The notes: generated by a model from the sequence alone, not told the origin. A stretch of DNA of 60,070 bases from Natronolimnohabitans sp. A-GB9 (GCF_030848565.1 NZ_JAVDDV010000020.1:1-60070), one strand, 5' to 3'. Positions 43,672-53,226 are shown, counted from the first letter of the stretch. Made by a program: numbers and translations.

Positions 43672-43989
43672 CTATACAGACGGCAGGTCGCTCCGCCGCG
43701 CCGGTCGCGACGACGTCGACCGCGGGAGTGCACGGATGAGGGCTACGTCCGGTTCGTAGGTGACGCGCTCGGTCGGCGACTTCGCCGCGACGATCCGCCA
43801 GAAGCCCGGCGAGTGGAACGTGATCTCACACCGTCCACGCTCGTCGGTTCGCCGTCGCTTCGAGCCGGCTTCGACGATCGCTCCTTCGATCGGTCGATTT
43901 CCGCTGTCGCGGACGCGGACGACGATCGGTCGACCGACCAGGACCTCTTTGCGGCTGACCTCGAGGACGAGCGGCCGTTCGACTTGCAT
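43672..43989 (-). CDS. Small beta-sandwich protein, carboxypeptidase-regulatory-like, function unknown
   Basis: The 105-residue frame from MQVERPLVLEVSRKEVLVGRPIVV contains VRDSGNRPIEGAIVEAGSKRRRTDERGRCEITFHSPGFWRIVA. This pattern of strands fits an Ig-like or CarboxypepD_reg-type domain: a substitutable 'added residue' loop then a turn of charged residues. It is basic near its end, unlike its acidic neighbours. A start further upstream at 44059 (MRYRNRAL) is possible. It lies between the isomerase and dehydrogenase genes, so may belong to the sugar locus. Function unknown. Confidence 0.55.
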   Translation of the reverse strand: MQVERPLVLEVSRKEVLVGRPIVVRVRDSGNRPIEGAIVEAGSKRRRTDERGRCEITFHSPGFWRIVAAKSPTERVTYEPDVALIRALPRSTSSRPARRSDLPSV

Positions 43990-44071
43990 GCGGGTATGTA
44001 CCACGGCGGCACCCAAAACGACTGGCCTGCACACGAGCGCGCGGTTTCGGTAGCGCATTCGAGCGCATCGA

Positions 44072-45139
44072 TCACTCGTCGGGAACGATCGTACACCCCT
44101 CATCACTCGAGCGATAGATCGAGTCGATGACTCGCTGAACGGTCAGGGCCTGGGTGACGCTGCAATCGTCGGGGTCGCCTGCCTCGATACGGTCGAAAAA
44201 CGCCTCCTGTTCCGCCGAGTGGGTGTCGTTCTGGTGGGTCTCGACGGTCGTGTCCTCGAGATGGTCGGGACCGGCGGAACTCGCCGAGTGGAAGCTGAGA
44301 TCTCCCTCGAGCAGGTCGAAGCGTGCTGCCGACTCGGTCCCGCGGATGACGAATTCGTGGGTGGCCGGTCGGTTGGTCGCCCACGCGACTTCCAGTGAGA
44401 CCGTCCGATCGTCCGCACAGCGGATGAACGCGCTGGCCGAATCGTCGACGTCGAACCCTGCGGGCCCGGCGTCTTCCCCCCACATCTCGAGGTAGGCGTA
44501 CTCCTCGTCGGAGCCGAACTCGCCGCGAGCGACGCCGTTTACCTCTTCGACCGTGGGATAGTCGAGTAAATAGAGCGCGAGATCGATGGCGTGGACGCCG
44601 AGATCGATGAGGGCGCCGCCGCCGGCGATCTGGCGTCGGGTAAACCACGAGCCACGGCCAGGGATTCCCCGCCGCCGGACGTAGTTCGCTTCGACGTGTG
44701 TGACTTCGCCGAGGCGTCCGCTTTCGATCCGGTTGCGGACGATCCGAACCGTGTTCGAAAACCGGTTGTTGAAGCCGACCATGGCGTGGCCGTCGGAGTC
44801 AGCCGCCGCGTCGGCGATCCGCGTCGCGCTCTCGAGGGAATGAGCCAGCGGTTTCTCCAAGAGGACGTCGAGGTCGCGTTCGAACGCGTCGACCGCGTAC
44901 TCCTCGTGGTACTTGTTCGGTGTGGTGATGATGACTGCATCGACGTCGTCGTAGAGCGCGTGGTGGTCCTCGTAGACGTCGACGTCGTACCGTCGGGCGA
45001 AACGCGATCGTGCCTCCGCCGCGACGTCCATCCCCCCGACTAGTGGCACGCCGTGTTCGACGAGCCGCTCTGCGTGGTACTGGCCGATGTTCCCCAAGCC
45101 GACTATCCCCGTCTCGATGTCGTATCGATCTGTTGTCAT
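44072..45139 (-). CDS. Gfo/Idh/MocA family NAD(P) sugar dehydrogenase
   Basis: The 355-residue protein starts MTTDRYDIETGIVGLGNIGQYHAERLV, an NAD(P) Rossmann motif. It has the family VLLEKPLAHSLESATRIADAA (EKP motif) and a substrate domain with GALIDLGVHAIDLALYLLD. These enzymes oxidise the sugar or inositol ring. Together with the isomerase and the ABC importer it makes a carbohydrate or polyol catabolic unit. The first 15 residues of the open frame (to 45184) are excluded because they overlap the promoter side. Confidence 0.92.
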   Translation of the reverse strand: MTTDRYDIETGIVGLGNIGQYHAERLVEHGVPLVGGMDVAAEARSRFARRYDVDVYEDHHALYDDVDAVIITTPNKYHEEYAVDAFERDLDVLLEKPLAHSLESATRIADAAADSDGHAMVGFNNRFSNTVRIVRNRIESGRLGEVTHVEANYVRRRGIPGRGSWFTRRQIAGGGALIDLGVHAIDLALYLLDYPTVEEVNGVARGEFGSDEEYAYLEMWGEDAGPAGFDVDDSASAFIRCADDRTVSLEVAWATNRPATHEFVIRGTESAARFDLLEGDLSFHSASSAGPDHLEDTTVETHQNDTHSAEQEAFFDRIEAGDPDDCSVTQALTVQRVIDSIYRSSDEGCTIVPDE

Positions 45140-45298
45140 CCGTCTATCGAAGCGATGGTCGCGTCCGTTTTCGTACTGATACACCCGATTCCGCTATACC
45201 GAATTTTGGGACTCGATCATCTTCTCTCCGTCGCCAAACGGGGTCGTTACCGCGTGGCGACGTAGCGAGGGGTGGTCCTGAAACGATCGACGGCCGTC

Positions 45299-46486
45299 TC
45301 AGCTGTCCGCTTCCGTCGCAGTCGTCCCGGGCTCTTGCTCGGAGCGGTCGGTGAGACCGTGGACGAGCGCCTCGCCGCTTGCGGTCTCGAAGAGATGGAT
45401 ATTCGACCGATCGAGGACGACGTCGACGGACCGGTTCTCGGCGATATCGGTGTCTGGCGTGACGCTCATCAGCAGCTGATCCGCCGAGGAGGCCGGGTCC
45501 TCCTCCATCGACCGTTCGGCCCCCTCCGAAAGCAGCAGGTAGACGAAGATCTCGTCGCCCATCGGCTCGAGGACGTCGCTCCGGGCGTCGATCGGCGCCG
45601 TCGTCTCGGCCAGTGCGTCCGCGTCGGTCGAGAGGTGGACGTCCTCCGGCCGGATGCCGAGGGTGAGTTCGTCGCCGACCGACGCGCCGGGTACCAGCCC
45701 GGGATCGAACTCGACGTGGAAGTTCGCCGTCGCCAGGCCGGTCTCGTCGAGGGTTCCCTCAGCGAAGTTCATCGACGGCGACCCGATGAAGCCGGCGACG
45801 AACAGGTTCGCGGGCTGGTTGTAACACTCGAGTGGCGGCGCGATCTGCTGGAGTTTCCCCGCGTTCAGAACGGCGATTCGGTCGGACATCGTCATCGCTT
45901 CGGCCTGATCGTGGGTGACGTAGATGATCGTCGTCCCCAGTTCGCGATGGAGTCGCTGGAGCTCCGTTCGCATATGAACCCGAAGCTTTGCGTCTAAGTT
46001 CGCGAGTGGCTCGTCCATCAGGAAGACGTCCGGGTTCCGGACGATCGCGCGGGCGATCGCGACCCGTTGGCGCTGGCCGCCGGACATCTCGTCGGGCATC
46101 CGATCCAACATCCCCTCGAGTTGGACGATGTCGGCTGCTTGCTCGACGCGGCGCTGGATCTCCTCGTCGTCGTACGTCCGGAGTCTGAGCCCGAAGGAGA
46201 TGTTCTCGAAGACGTCCATGTGGGGGAACAGCGCGATGTTCTGGAAGACCATCGCGACGCCCCGATCCTTCGGGGCGAGGTTCGTGACGTCGTCGTCACC
46301 GATGTACACCCGCCCTTCGGTCGGCCTGGTTAGCCCGGCGACGGTCTCCATCGTCGTCGACTTCCCACAGCCCGAGGGGCCGACGAAGGTGACGAACTCG
46401 CCGTCTTCGATCTCCATGTTCACGTCGTCGACTGCGGTGACGTCTTCGTAGCGTTTCGTAACGTTTTCGAGTTGTACTCGTGCCAT
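45299..46486 (-). CDS. Sugar ABC transporter ATPase, MalK/UgpC-type
   Basis: The 395-residue protein has Walker A GPSGCGKSTTME, signature [15 protein letters not shown] and Walker B VFLMDEPLANLDAKLR. A C-terminal TOBE-containing regulatory domain (about 240-395, with LTLGIRPEDVHL) follows, as in MalK/UgpC. It powers uptake with the two permeases encoded just upstream. It starts 4 bases after the second permease gene ends, so they are co-transcribed. The C-terminal region could mediate catabolite-type regulation. Confidence 0.95.
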   Translation of the reverse strand: MARVQLENVTKRYEDVTAVDDVNMEIEDGEFVTFVGPSGCGKSTTMETVAGLTRPTEGRVYIGDDDVTNLAPKDRGVAMVFQNIALFPHMDVFENISFGLRLRTYDDEEIQRRVEQAADIVQLEGMLDRMPDEMSGGQRQRVAIARAIVRNPDVFLMDEPLANLDAKLRVHMRTELQRLHRELGTTIIYVTHDQAEAMTMSDRIAVLNAGKLQQIAPPLECYNQPANLFVAGFIGSPSMNFAEGTLDETGLATANFHVEFDPGLVPGASVGDELTLGIRPEDVHLSTDADALAETTAPIDARSDVLEPMGDEIFVYLLLSEGAERSMEEDPASSADQLLMSVTPDTDIAENRSVDVVLDRSNIHLFETASGEALVHGLTDRSEQEPGTTATEADS

Positions 46487-46490
46487 TGTC

Positions 46491-47588
46491 TTACTCTTTG
46501 AGTGCTCCTGCTGTCAGTCCGCTGACGATCTTTTCCTGGGCGACGATCACGAGGATCGCCACCGGAATGACCCCGATGATACTCGAGGCCGCCATCAGGT
46601 GATACATCACTTCGTACTGGCCCTGGTAGCCCAGAATGCCCTCGAGGATCGGGGCCCAGTTCTCGGGTTGGCCGTCGGTCATCAGAAACGAGAAGAAGAA
46701 CTCGTTGTAGACGGCAATGAAGGTCAACACGCCTGCGGTCGCGACGCCGGGTGCCGACAGCGGGATGATGACCCGAAACAGCGCGCCCAGCCGCGTGGTT
46801 CCCTCGACACGGGCGGCGTCCTCGAGGCCCTCGGGGATCTGCGAGTAAAACGTCGTCAGAATGAAGATCGCGAGCGGCATGAAGATCGCCGACAGTGGCA
46901 ACACCATCGCACCCGGGGTGTTGTAGAGGGTGCCGTCGCCCGTAATCGGTTCGAGGGCGAAGAAACTGGTGTTGAAGAGGTCGTTCAGCGGGATGAAGAA
47001 GGCCGCCGGCGGGAAAAACGAGATGACGAGCACGAGCATCATCATCGGAACTTTCCCGGGGAACTCGAGGCGGCCGAAGGCGTAGCCGGCCAGACTGGCG
47101 ATGATGAGGACGACGATCGTCGACGCCGTCGCGATGACGAAGCTGTTGAACACGTACCAGTGAAACGGCAACACCTGGAAGACTTCGATAAAGGCGCTGG
47201 GGTTGAACCCGTTGGGCGTGAGGATAATGTCCTGTTGTTGTCCTTCGGGAGTTAGTGCGACCATGAGCAGCCAGTAGAAGGGAAACAGCGTCGTCACGAG
47301 GAAAAAGACGGTCGCCGTGTAGAACATCGCCCGATACGCTCGTTCGGGGTTTTTGATCGCGTTCGCGACCCAGCGCTCGAAGGGGCCGCGATCGAGCTCA
47401 GCGTCGTCGCCGCTTTCACCCAACAGCGTATCGTGTCCTCGATCCTCGGTCCGGCCGCCGTCTGGCATTCGGCGAGCTCGAGTCCAGTGTGCCGGAACGT
47501 CGTCGGCGTCGACCGTCTCGGTTTCGCCGTCGCTCGGTGTCCGTTCGCCCGCGCCGTGTCGATCGTCCGGTGGCGTTTCGTTCGTCAT
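46491..47588 (-). CDS. Sugar ABC transporter permease, MalG-type
   Basis: The 365-residue protein has an about 85-residue hydrophilic, acidic N-terminal leader (MTNETPPDDRHGAGERTPSD...) before the usual six membrane helices. It includes the EAA motif region EDAARVEGTTRLGALFRVIIPLSAPG. The permease segment runs about 90-365. The start ATG overlaps the TGA of the first permease (TGATGA), indicating coupling. Longer frame to 48131 is a shadow of the upstream permease. The long leader is unusual for MalG and may be a haloarchaeal feature. Confidence 0.9.
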   Translation of the reverse strand: MTNETPPDDRHGAGERTPSDGETETVDADDVPAHWTRARRMPDGGRTEDRGHDTLLGESGDDAELDRGPFERWVANAIKNPERAYRAMFYTATVFFLVTTLFPFYWLLMVALTPEGQQQDIILTPNGFNPSAFIEVFQVLPFHWYVFNSFVIATASTIVVLIIASLAGYAFGRLEFPGKVPMMMLVLVISFFPPAAFFIPLNDLFNTSFFALEPITGDGTLYNTPGAMVLPLSAIFMPLAIFILTTFYSQIPEGLEDAARVEGTTRLGALFRVIIPLSAPGVATAGVLTFIAVYNEFFFSFLMTDGQPENWAPILEGILGYQGQYEVMYHLMAASSIIGVIPVAILVIVAQEKIVSGLTAGALKE

Positions 47589-48631
47589 CAGTAGGGACCT
47601 CCCTCGGTGTCGCGGAAGAAGAACACGTACACCGAGATGATCAGGCCGATCACCAGTGCGGTCATGAACGCGACGGCTGCCGCCGTCCCGTAGATGCGCG
47701 TCCCGCCGAACATCGCTTCGACGACGAGGCAGGTCAGCGAGGGGACGGTGGTACAGCCGGCCGTCGACTCGATCAGTCCGTAGACCCGCATCGCGTCCAT
47801 CGTCCGGAACAGCATCGCAACCAGCAGCGCCGGCATCACCAGCGGGAGTGTGATCCGTTTGAACCGCTGCCACGGCGACGCGCCCGCGACGCGGGCGACG
47901 TCGTAGAGACTCCGGTCGACGCTTTGCAGTCCCGCGAGAATCAGCAGGGCCATAAACGCCGCTGACTTCCAGATGTCGGCGACGAGGATGATGACGAACG
48001 AGTCCTGGCTGTCCGCAAGCGGGTTCGGTCCGAAGAGTCCGAGCCACTGCATGACGTCGCTGCCGAAGCCGACCTCGGGCTGGAACAGCAGGAAGAAGAG
48101 CATCCCCTGGATGACGATCGGAACCGCCCACGGGAGGATGATCGCAACTCGGACCCAGCGCCGCCCCCGGAACTCTTGATCGAGGACGTACGCCTGCCCG
48201 AAGCCGATCACCGTCTCGAAGAAGACGCTGATGACGGCGAAGCCAAGCGTCACGAACAGCGCCTGCTGGAGGATCGGCACGCCGAACTCGAGGAAGGGGA
48301 ACGACGTCGACAACGTGACGTCCATGAACTGCCTGGCCAGCCGTGCGTTTCCGGTCAGGATGTCGACGTAGTTGTCGATACCGGTAAACGCACCGAGTGG
48401 CTCCCCGCCTCGCGTCTGATCCTCTCGCAGTGACATAACGAACGTCATCACCAGCGGATAGAACGCGATCAACGCCAGGAGGAGAAACGCGGGAACCAAC
48501 AGCAGGTACGCGTAGGCGGCCTCGCTCAAGTTCTCCATCCAGTTGACGACCGCGTTACCCGTCCGGTCGCGTTCGGTCTCGCCGTCACCACCGATCAGGG
48601 TGTCCCTGTCGCTGTCGGTATCAGTCGCCAT
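47588..48631 (-). CDS. Sugar ABC transporter permease, MalF-type
   Basis: The 347-residue protein has about six membrane helices and the EAA motif region YDVARVAGASPWQRFKRITLPLVMPALL. It is the first permease of the importer and overlaps the binding-protein stop by 11 bases. ATG at 48631 is preferred: a TTG at 48643 would sit only 1 base after a GGAGGT ribosome-binding sequence, while the ATG is 13 bases downstream of it. The N-terminal about 30 residues are hydrophilic and acidic. Confidence 0.92.
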   Translation of the reverse strand: MATDTDSDRDTLIGGDGETERDRTGNAVVNWMENLSEAAYAYLLLVPAFLLLALIAFYPLVMTFVMSLREDQTRGGEPLGAFTGIDNYVDILTGNARLARQFMDVTLSTSFPFLEFGVPILQQALFVTLGFAVISVFFETVIGFGQAYVLDQEFRGRRWVRVAIILPWAVPIVIQGMLFFLLFQPEVGFGSDVMQWLGLFGPNPLADSQDSFVIILVADIWKSAAFMALLILAGLQSVDRSLYDVARVAGASPWQRFKRITLPLVMPALLVAMLFRTMDAMRVYGLIESTAGCTTVPSLTCLVVEAMFGGTRIYGTAAAVAFMTALVIGLIISVYVFFFRDTEGGPY

Positions 48632-50087
48632 GTTGTTGTGCAACCTCCGTCTCGCTTCTCTCGAGGCGATCGGCCAGATCGGTCATCGCCTCCTCCGGCG
48701 ACTTCACGCCTCGATAGGCCGCGTTGACCTCCTGGAAGATGAGCGCCGACTGTTCCGGCCAGACGTCCGTCACCGGCCGAGGAACGGCGTTTTCGCCCGC
48801 CAACTGGAGCTGATCGACGTACCGTGCGATCGGTCCGATCTCGTCGGGATCGGCCTCGTCGAGGAGGTCGACGTTCGGCGGAATAAAGCCCTGTAGCTCG
48901 AAGATGGTGAGCATCACTTCGTCGTGTGTAAACGCCTCGAGAACCTCCAGGGCTTGCTCCGGCCGGTCGGTGTAGGGACTCAACGTGAGGTTCCAGCCGC
49001 CGAGCGCCGCGGACGTTCCGCCCAGCCCCTCGTGTTCGGCGTCGTCTTCGGTGACGGCGTAGGGCTGGGTCATCACGCCGAGATCCTCGCCGAAGACCTC
49101 CTCGTCGCCGGTCTCGGCGATCGAGAACGGCCAGTTGCGGTGCGCGACGGCGTCGCCGCCGGCGAAGGGTCCAAGCGACTCCTCCTCGGTCCACTGGACG
49201 ATCGAGGTCGGGCTGATCTGTGGGTAGCCGTCCAGTGCGTGTTCGTCCTCGTCGCCGTGGACGAACGCTCGCATCATTCGAATCGCGTCGAGGACAGGTT
49301 CCTCGTCGACGGTGACCGGACGGTCGCCCGCCGTAAACAGGTTGTCGACGCCGCCGAAGTAGCCGCCGCCCCACGTCGAGATGACCTCGTTGAACGAACA
49401 GCAGGCCAACCCCTCGTAGGCCGCCGCCTGCGTGGTGTAGCCGAAGTCGAGTCCGTGCTCGTCTCGGGCTTCGGCGACGGCGTCTGCGAACTCCGCCCAC
49501 GAGGGCGGCTCCGAATCCCAGTCGTCGGTATCGTAACCGACGTCTTCGATGAGATCCTGCCGGTACAGCATCGTCCCGAAGTCGACGAACAACGGGACCG
49601 CGTGCAGATCGTCCGTCTCGGGATCCCGAACGGCCTCGAGGGCTTCCTCGAGGTACTCGTCTTCGATCCGATCGACGGTGTCATCGGGGAGTTCCTCGGT
49701 CAGGTTCGCCGTCTGATCGCGGAGAATAAACGGGATCGTCCAGCCGGTGTCCATCATGTGGATGTCCGGTGGCGCGCGACCCGCCTGCAGCGTCGCCTGG
49801 GCTTCTTCCATCCGCTGGACTGAGTCGCTGACGACCGTCTGCAACTCGACCGTAATGTCCTCGTCGAGTCCAGCGTCCCACAGCGCTTGCTGGACCGACG
49901 GCTCACCCTCTTCTGTGTGGAGAATCTCCTCGAAATCCGTGGCACCGGTCATTACGACGGTGTCTGGTCCACGGCCGCGACCGAGACAGCCGGCGACCGC
50001 GGTCGTTCCGGCGACTGCCGATGCCGAGGCCGCACGCACGAACGTCCGACGGGACACCCCAGTGTGACGGTTACTCTCTTGTCCCAT
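48621..50087 (-). CDS. Sugar ABC transporter binding protein, lipoprotein
   Basis: The 488-residue protein starts MGQESNRHTGVSRRTFVRAA and has a Tat/lipobox signal (SRRTFVRAASASAVAGTTAVAGC; cysteine about 38). It should be lipid-anchored outside the cell after Tat export. The rest is a bacterial-type extracellular solute-binding family 1 fold, which binds sugars such as maltose/trehalose or glucose. It heads the importer genes. The upstream frame to 50177 lacks signal features and is excluded. TrmB genes further upstream suggest sugar-responsive control. Confidence 0.92.
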   Translation of the reverse strand: MGQESNRHTGVSRRTFVRAASASAVAGTTAVAGCLGRGRGPDTVVMTGATDFEEILHTEEGEPSVQQALWDAGLDEDITVELQTVVSDSVQRMEEAQATLQAGRAPPDIHMMDTGWTIPFILRDQTANLTEELPDDTVDRIEDEYLEEALEAVRDPETDDLHAVPLFVDFGTMLYRQDLIEDVGYDTDDWDSEPPSWAEFADAVAEARDEHGLDFGYTTQAAAYEGLACCSFNEVISTWGGGYFGGVDNLFTAGDRPVTVDEEPVLDAIRMMRAFVHGDEDEHALDGYPQISPTSIVQWTEEESLGPFAGGDAVAHRNWPFSIAETGDEEVFGEDLGVMTQPYAVTEDDAEHEGLGGTSAALGGWNLTLSPYTDRPEQALEVLEAFTHDEVMLTIFELQGFIPPNVDLLDEADPDEIGPIARYVDQLQLAGENAVPRPVTDVWPEQSALIFQEVNAAYRGVKSPEEAMTDLADRLERSETEVAQQHGD

Positions 50088-50328
50088 CCGACAACAGTAG
50101 ACACCGTTCGCGACCTTAATTGATCGGCTTGCACGAATGTACCTAATGCGAACAGTCGGGATCGCGTGCTGGTACAATCAGTGATTACGACCGGTCAGTC
50201 GTGTCCAAACGTTGGACTATCGGGTCTCCCATCGACGAAGAATCGAACTCGATCGGTGTTCGGAGCAACTCTCGGTGATGCCCTACGAGCGGTCCGATGG
50301 ATGTCCCGCCTCGAGACGGCACCTATCT

Positions 50329-51393
50329 CTACTCCTCGAGGATCGGCGGTTCGTCGCGTCCGATATGAATCTCGTGGGCCTCGACGTCCTCTAAGGCTGC
50401 GACGCGGCCGCCGATAGTCACTTCTTCACCCTCCTCGGTCTCCATCGTGAGGCTGGCGACTTCCTCGCTGACTTCGAACGAGACGTCCAGGATACGACCG
50501 CGGACGACACAGGGGCCGCCGACGTCGACGTCCCGACCCTCGATGGTCGCGTAGAACTCGCCGCCTTCCTCCATGATGTCTTTGACACAGCGTCGGATCG
50601 TCGCGTACTTTCGCGGGTACGTTCGCGCGTCACCGTCCTCGCCGAGAGTTCGTTCTGCGGTCGTCCAGAGGACGGTCCCGAAGAAGCCCGAGACGAGGAA
50701 GCCAAGCGCCGAGCGGTTGAAGATGACTCCATACCGGTCCTGGTCGTCACGCAGGGCGTCCTGGGTCGCGTAGATCGAGTAGTTGCCGTCGGCGACGGCG
50801 ATGACCGGGGTCGTGATCCCGCGTCGGGCCCGTGCCGTCGTCGCGACCGCTGGATAATCGAACTCGTCGGGATCAGGTGCCTCGCTGGCCGGCGTTACGA
50901 TCAGATCGACACTGACGCCGTCGTCGATAGCCGCCTTCAGATCCTCCTCGAAACGGATCAGCAGGTCCGGCGTCAGCGACAGGGACAGTTCGTAGTCGGC
51001 GGCGTCGATGACCTCCTCTAGATACCGCAGGATCGTCGACCGCGATTTCACGAGCGAGACGGCCTCGGTGTCCCGGGCCGGCGCGGTGTAGCGAGCCTCG
51101 AGTTCGTCGATCATCTCCTCGAGGGAGTTCTGGACGTTCTCGAAGGCTTCCTCGGGATCGATCGCGACGACCTTCATCGGGCGGGACTCGCGAAGTTCGA
51201 CGAGCCCGCGGTCGCTGAGACTGCGGACAGTGTCGTAGACGCGGGGCTGTGGGATGTCGGTCCGGTCTGCGATCTCGCTTGCGGTGAGTTGACCTTGCTC
51301 GAGGACGGTTAGATAGGCGTCGATCTCGTACTCGCCGAGATTGAACCGCTCGCCAACTGCTTCGACGGTCGAGCGAAGTTCGTCTGGTGCCAT
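50329..51393 (-). CDS. TrmB family sugar-responsive transcription regulator
   Basis: The 354-residue protein starts [20 protein letters not shown]. It has the TrmB winged helix (about 5-70: [33 protein letters not shown]), a coiled coil (about 75-105) and a C-terminal sugar-binding domain (about 115-354). TrmB proteins repress or activate sugar ABC and metabolism genes in archaea. The location directly upstream of the binding-protein gene makes that operon the likely target. A TATA box (TATAATAAAT on the minus strand) lies about 35 bases upstream. Confidence 0.93.
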   Translation of the reverse strand: MAPDELRSTVEAVGERFNLGEYEIDAYLTVLEQGQLTASEIADRTDIPQPRVYDTVRSLSDRGLVELRESRPMKVVAIDPEEAFENVQNSLEEMIDELEARYTAPARDTEAVSLVKSRSTILRYLEEVIDAADYELSLSLTPDLLIRFEEDLKAAIDDGVSVDLIVTPASEAPDPDEFDYPAVATTARARRGITTPVIAVADGNYSIYATQDALRDDQDRYGVIFNRSALGFLVSGFFGTVLWTTAERTLGEDGDARTYPRKYATIRRCVKDIMEEGGEFYATIEGRDVDVGGPCVVRGRILDVSFEVSEEVASLTMETEEGEEVTIGGRVAALEDVEAHEIHIGRDEPPILEE

Positions 51394-51421
51394 ACACCGC
51401 TGTACGTTCCCGACGGGTAAA

Positions 51422-51436
51422 TGATTTATTATACTC
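51422..51436 (-). promoter_or_regulatory. TATA box of the TrmB-type regulator gene
   Basis: On the minus strand AGTATAATAAATCA lies about 30-42 bases before the ATG at 51393. It is one of the clearest TATA boxes of the window. Confidence 0.55.
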
Positions 51437-51540
51437 TGAGTAGCACCTGTTTTCGAAATCGGGTTGTCCCACGTCGTGAGACGGGTTCTCAGCAAGCAAC
51501 GGGAGTGTGACAGTCAGAACGCTTAACCACAGCGACCGGG

Positions 51541-52533
51541 ATGTGTGTTTCCATGCGCGGGCCAGCCGGGACTATCGGGACTGTCGAAGACGTCGAGACC
51601 GTCGAAGACGTTCGGCAGTTCCTGCCGTTCGACGCAGTGGAGTTCGTCCTCGCAGTCGTGGTCGTCCTCGCCGGCTGGTATCTCTCGAAGGTCGTCGTCC
51701 GCCTCACCGGCCGGACCGTCGCCCGCCGAATCGAACGGCCAAGCGTTACGCGGACCGTCCTCCGAGGGGTTCGTATCTCCGTCTTGCTGGTGGCCGGCGT
51801 CGTCGCGTTGTTGATTCTCGGTCTCGGCGATACGGAGATTCTCCTGTCGGTGACCGTCATCTCGGCCGTCATCGCCGTCGTTCTCGCACCGCTGGTCGGC
51901 AGCCTGATCAACGGCTTCTTCGTGCTCGCCGACCGGCCATACGAGATCGGCGACATGATCGAGATCACCGACGAGGGCCATACGGGATTCGTCGAAGACA
52001 TCACGATCCGCTACACCAAGATTTTCACGCTTCAGAATACGTTCATCGTGATCCCTAACTCCGAGATCCACGAACGAGACGTGATCAACTACTCCGCCGA
52101 GGACGAACGGACACGTATTTCGGTCGCGTTCGAGATCACCTACGACAGCGATCTCGAGGTCGCTCGCCGACAGGCCGAACGAGCTGCTCGAACGGTCGAG
52201 ACGGTAATCTCCGGAGGTCCCGATATCCGGATCGGCAGTGCCCGGTACGCTGCCGCGCCGCTCTGTAACATCGACGAATATGCCGACGACGGTATCGTTC
52301 TCGAACTGTACTTCTGGGTCAAACATCCGTACAAGCGGGCCGTCGCCCGATCGGAAGTCCAGGCCGCGATCAACGAGCGCTTCGCGGAACTGGACGTCGA
52401 GTTCGCGTACCCCCATCGTCACCACGTCTTCGACGAAACCAGCGGCATCGCCCGGATGGCTGTCGACGAATCCGAGTTCGACCAGCCGTTCGTCGAACCG
52501 CCGGCAGAACCGGGTGACCGGTCCGATCAATGA
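51541..52533 (+). CDS. MscS-type mechanosensitive ion channel
   Basis: The 330-residue protein has three membrane helices (about 28-105). They lead into the conserved pore-lining TM3 and the MscS beta domain: APLVGSLINGFFVLADRPYEIGDMIEI and LQNTFIVIPNSEIHERDVINYS. The C-terminal portal domain ends before an acidic tail. MscS channels release solutes under hypo-osmotic shock, important for a halophile. The ATG at 51553 is an equally possible start, adding no domain. A hairpin follows 11 bases after the stop. Confidence 0.92.
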   Translation: MCVSMRGPAGTIGTVEDVETVEDVRQFLPFDAVEFVLAVVVVLAGWYLSKVVVRLTGRTVARRIERPSVTRTVLRGVRISVLLVAGVVALLILGLGDTEILLSVTVISAVIAVVLAPLVGSLINGFFVLADRPYEIGDMIEITDEGHTGFVEDITIRYTKIFTLQNTFIVIPNSEIHERDVINYSAEDERTRISVAFEITYDSDLEVARRQAERAARTVETVISGGPDIRIGSARYAAAPLCNIDEYADDGIVLELYFWVKHPYKRAVARSEVQAAINERFAELDVEFAYPHRHHVFDETSGIARMAVDESEFDQPFVEPPAEPGDRSDQ

Positions 52534-52544
52534 CACTATCGGAG

Positions 52545-52563
52545 AACAGTCATACGGACTGTT
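52545..52563 (+). terminator. Hairpin AACAGTC-ATACG-GACTGTT after mscS
   Basis: A perfect 7-base stem with a 5-base loop begins 12 bases after the MscS stop. It may end or stabilise the transcript. The nearby GACACTATCGGAGAACAGT is similar to the reverse complement of a segment at 59327-59345, so it may belong to a second intergenic motif. Confidence 0.5.
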
Positions 52564-52668
52564 GTAACGAGTTCCCGTCGATCGCCACGACGGGGCCGGC
52601 GATCGGCGGGCAGTGACGACAGGAGGCCGTATCAGTCCTTCTACTACCGGTCGGAAATAGTGGTGGTC

Positions 52669-52680
52669 TTTTATCAAACT
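52669..52680 (+). promoter_or_regulatory. TATA box of the stress-protein gene
   Basis: GTCTTTTATCAA lies 25-36 bases before the ATG at 52705. The position matches a leaderless promoter. Confidence 0.5.
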
Positions 52681-52704
52681 CCCCCGCGAATCCACCGATA
52701 GTCC

Positions 52705-53142
52705 ATGTACGACGATATCCTCGTGCCCACCGACGGAAGCGAGACGATCCCCGAGACGCTAACCCACGGCCTTTCGATCGCTGCCGACAACGACGCCACA
52801 GTCCATGCACTGTACGTCGTCGACAGTCGAATCATCGCCGCGGCGACCGACGAGACCGGCCCCGAACTCGAGCGATCGCTCGAGGAAGAAGGGCGGGAGG
52901 CGGTCGCCGACGTCGCCGATGCGGCCTCGGAGCGAGGCCTCGAGACCGAACGCGAGATTAGGACGGGGACGCCGTCGAAGACGATCCTCGAGTACGCCGA
53001 CGAGGAGGGGATCGATCTGATCGTCATCGGTACTCGCGGAAAGAGTCCCCGCGAGAAAGTCGCCTCGCTCGGTAGCGTCTCGGAGCGGGTCGTCGACAAT
53101 GCCTCGGTTCCGGTGTTCGTGGTGCGGAACGCGGGCGACTGA
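52705..53142 (+). CDS. Universal stress protein, ATP-binding type
   Basis: The 145-residue protein starts MYDDILVPTDGSE and ends with the UspA ATP-binding motif GTRGKSPREKVASLGSVSERV (GxxGx9GS). This marks the nucleotide-binding UspA subgroup. These proteins act as ATP-dependent stress switches, often dimers. It converges on a second, degenerate USP gene, separated by a hairpin-containing gap of 84 bases. Confidence 0.93.
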   Translation: MYDDILVPTDGSETIPETLTHGLSIAADNDATVHALYVVDSRIIAAATDETGPELERSLEEEGREAVADVADAASERGLETEREIRTGTPSKTILEYADEEGIDLIVIGTRGKSPREKVASLGSVSERVVDNASVPVFVVRNAGD

Positions 53143-53168
53143 TACGGTCCCCTGTGCCGATCTTTCGG

Positions 53169-53190
53169 CGCGACCGCCGGACGGGTCGCG
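53169..53190. terminator. GC-rich hairpin between the two stress-protein genes
   Basis: CGCGACC (53169-53175) pairs with GGTCGCG (53184-53190) around an 8-base loop, between convergent stop codons. It probably ends transcription in both directions. Confidence 0.5.
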
Positions 53191-53226
53191 GTCACGCCGG
53201 AACTGATACTGCCGAAGTCCGTCTGA

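Noticed and set aside
48632-48643. Alternative TTG start for the MalF-type permease
   Set aside because: It would be only 1 base from the ribosome-binding sequence, while the ATG at 48631 has normal spacing.
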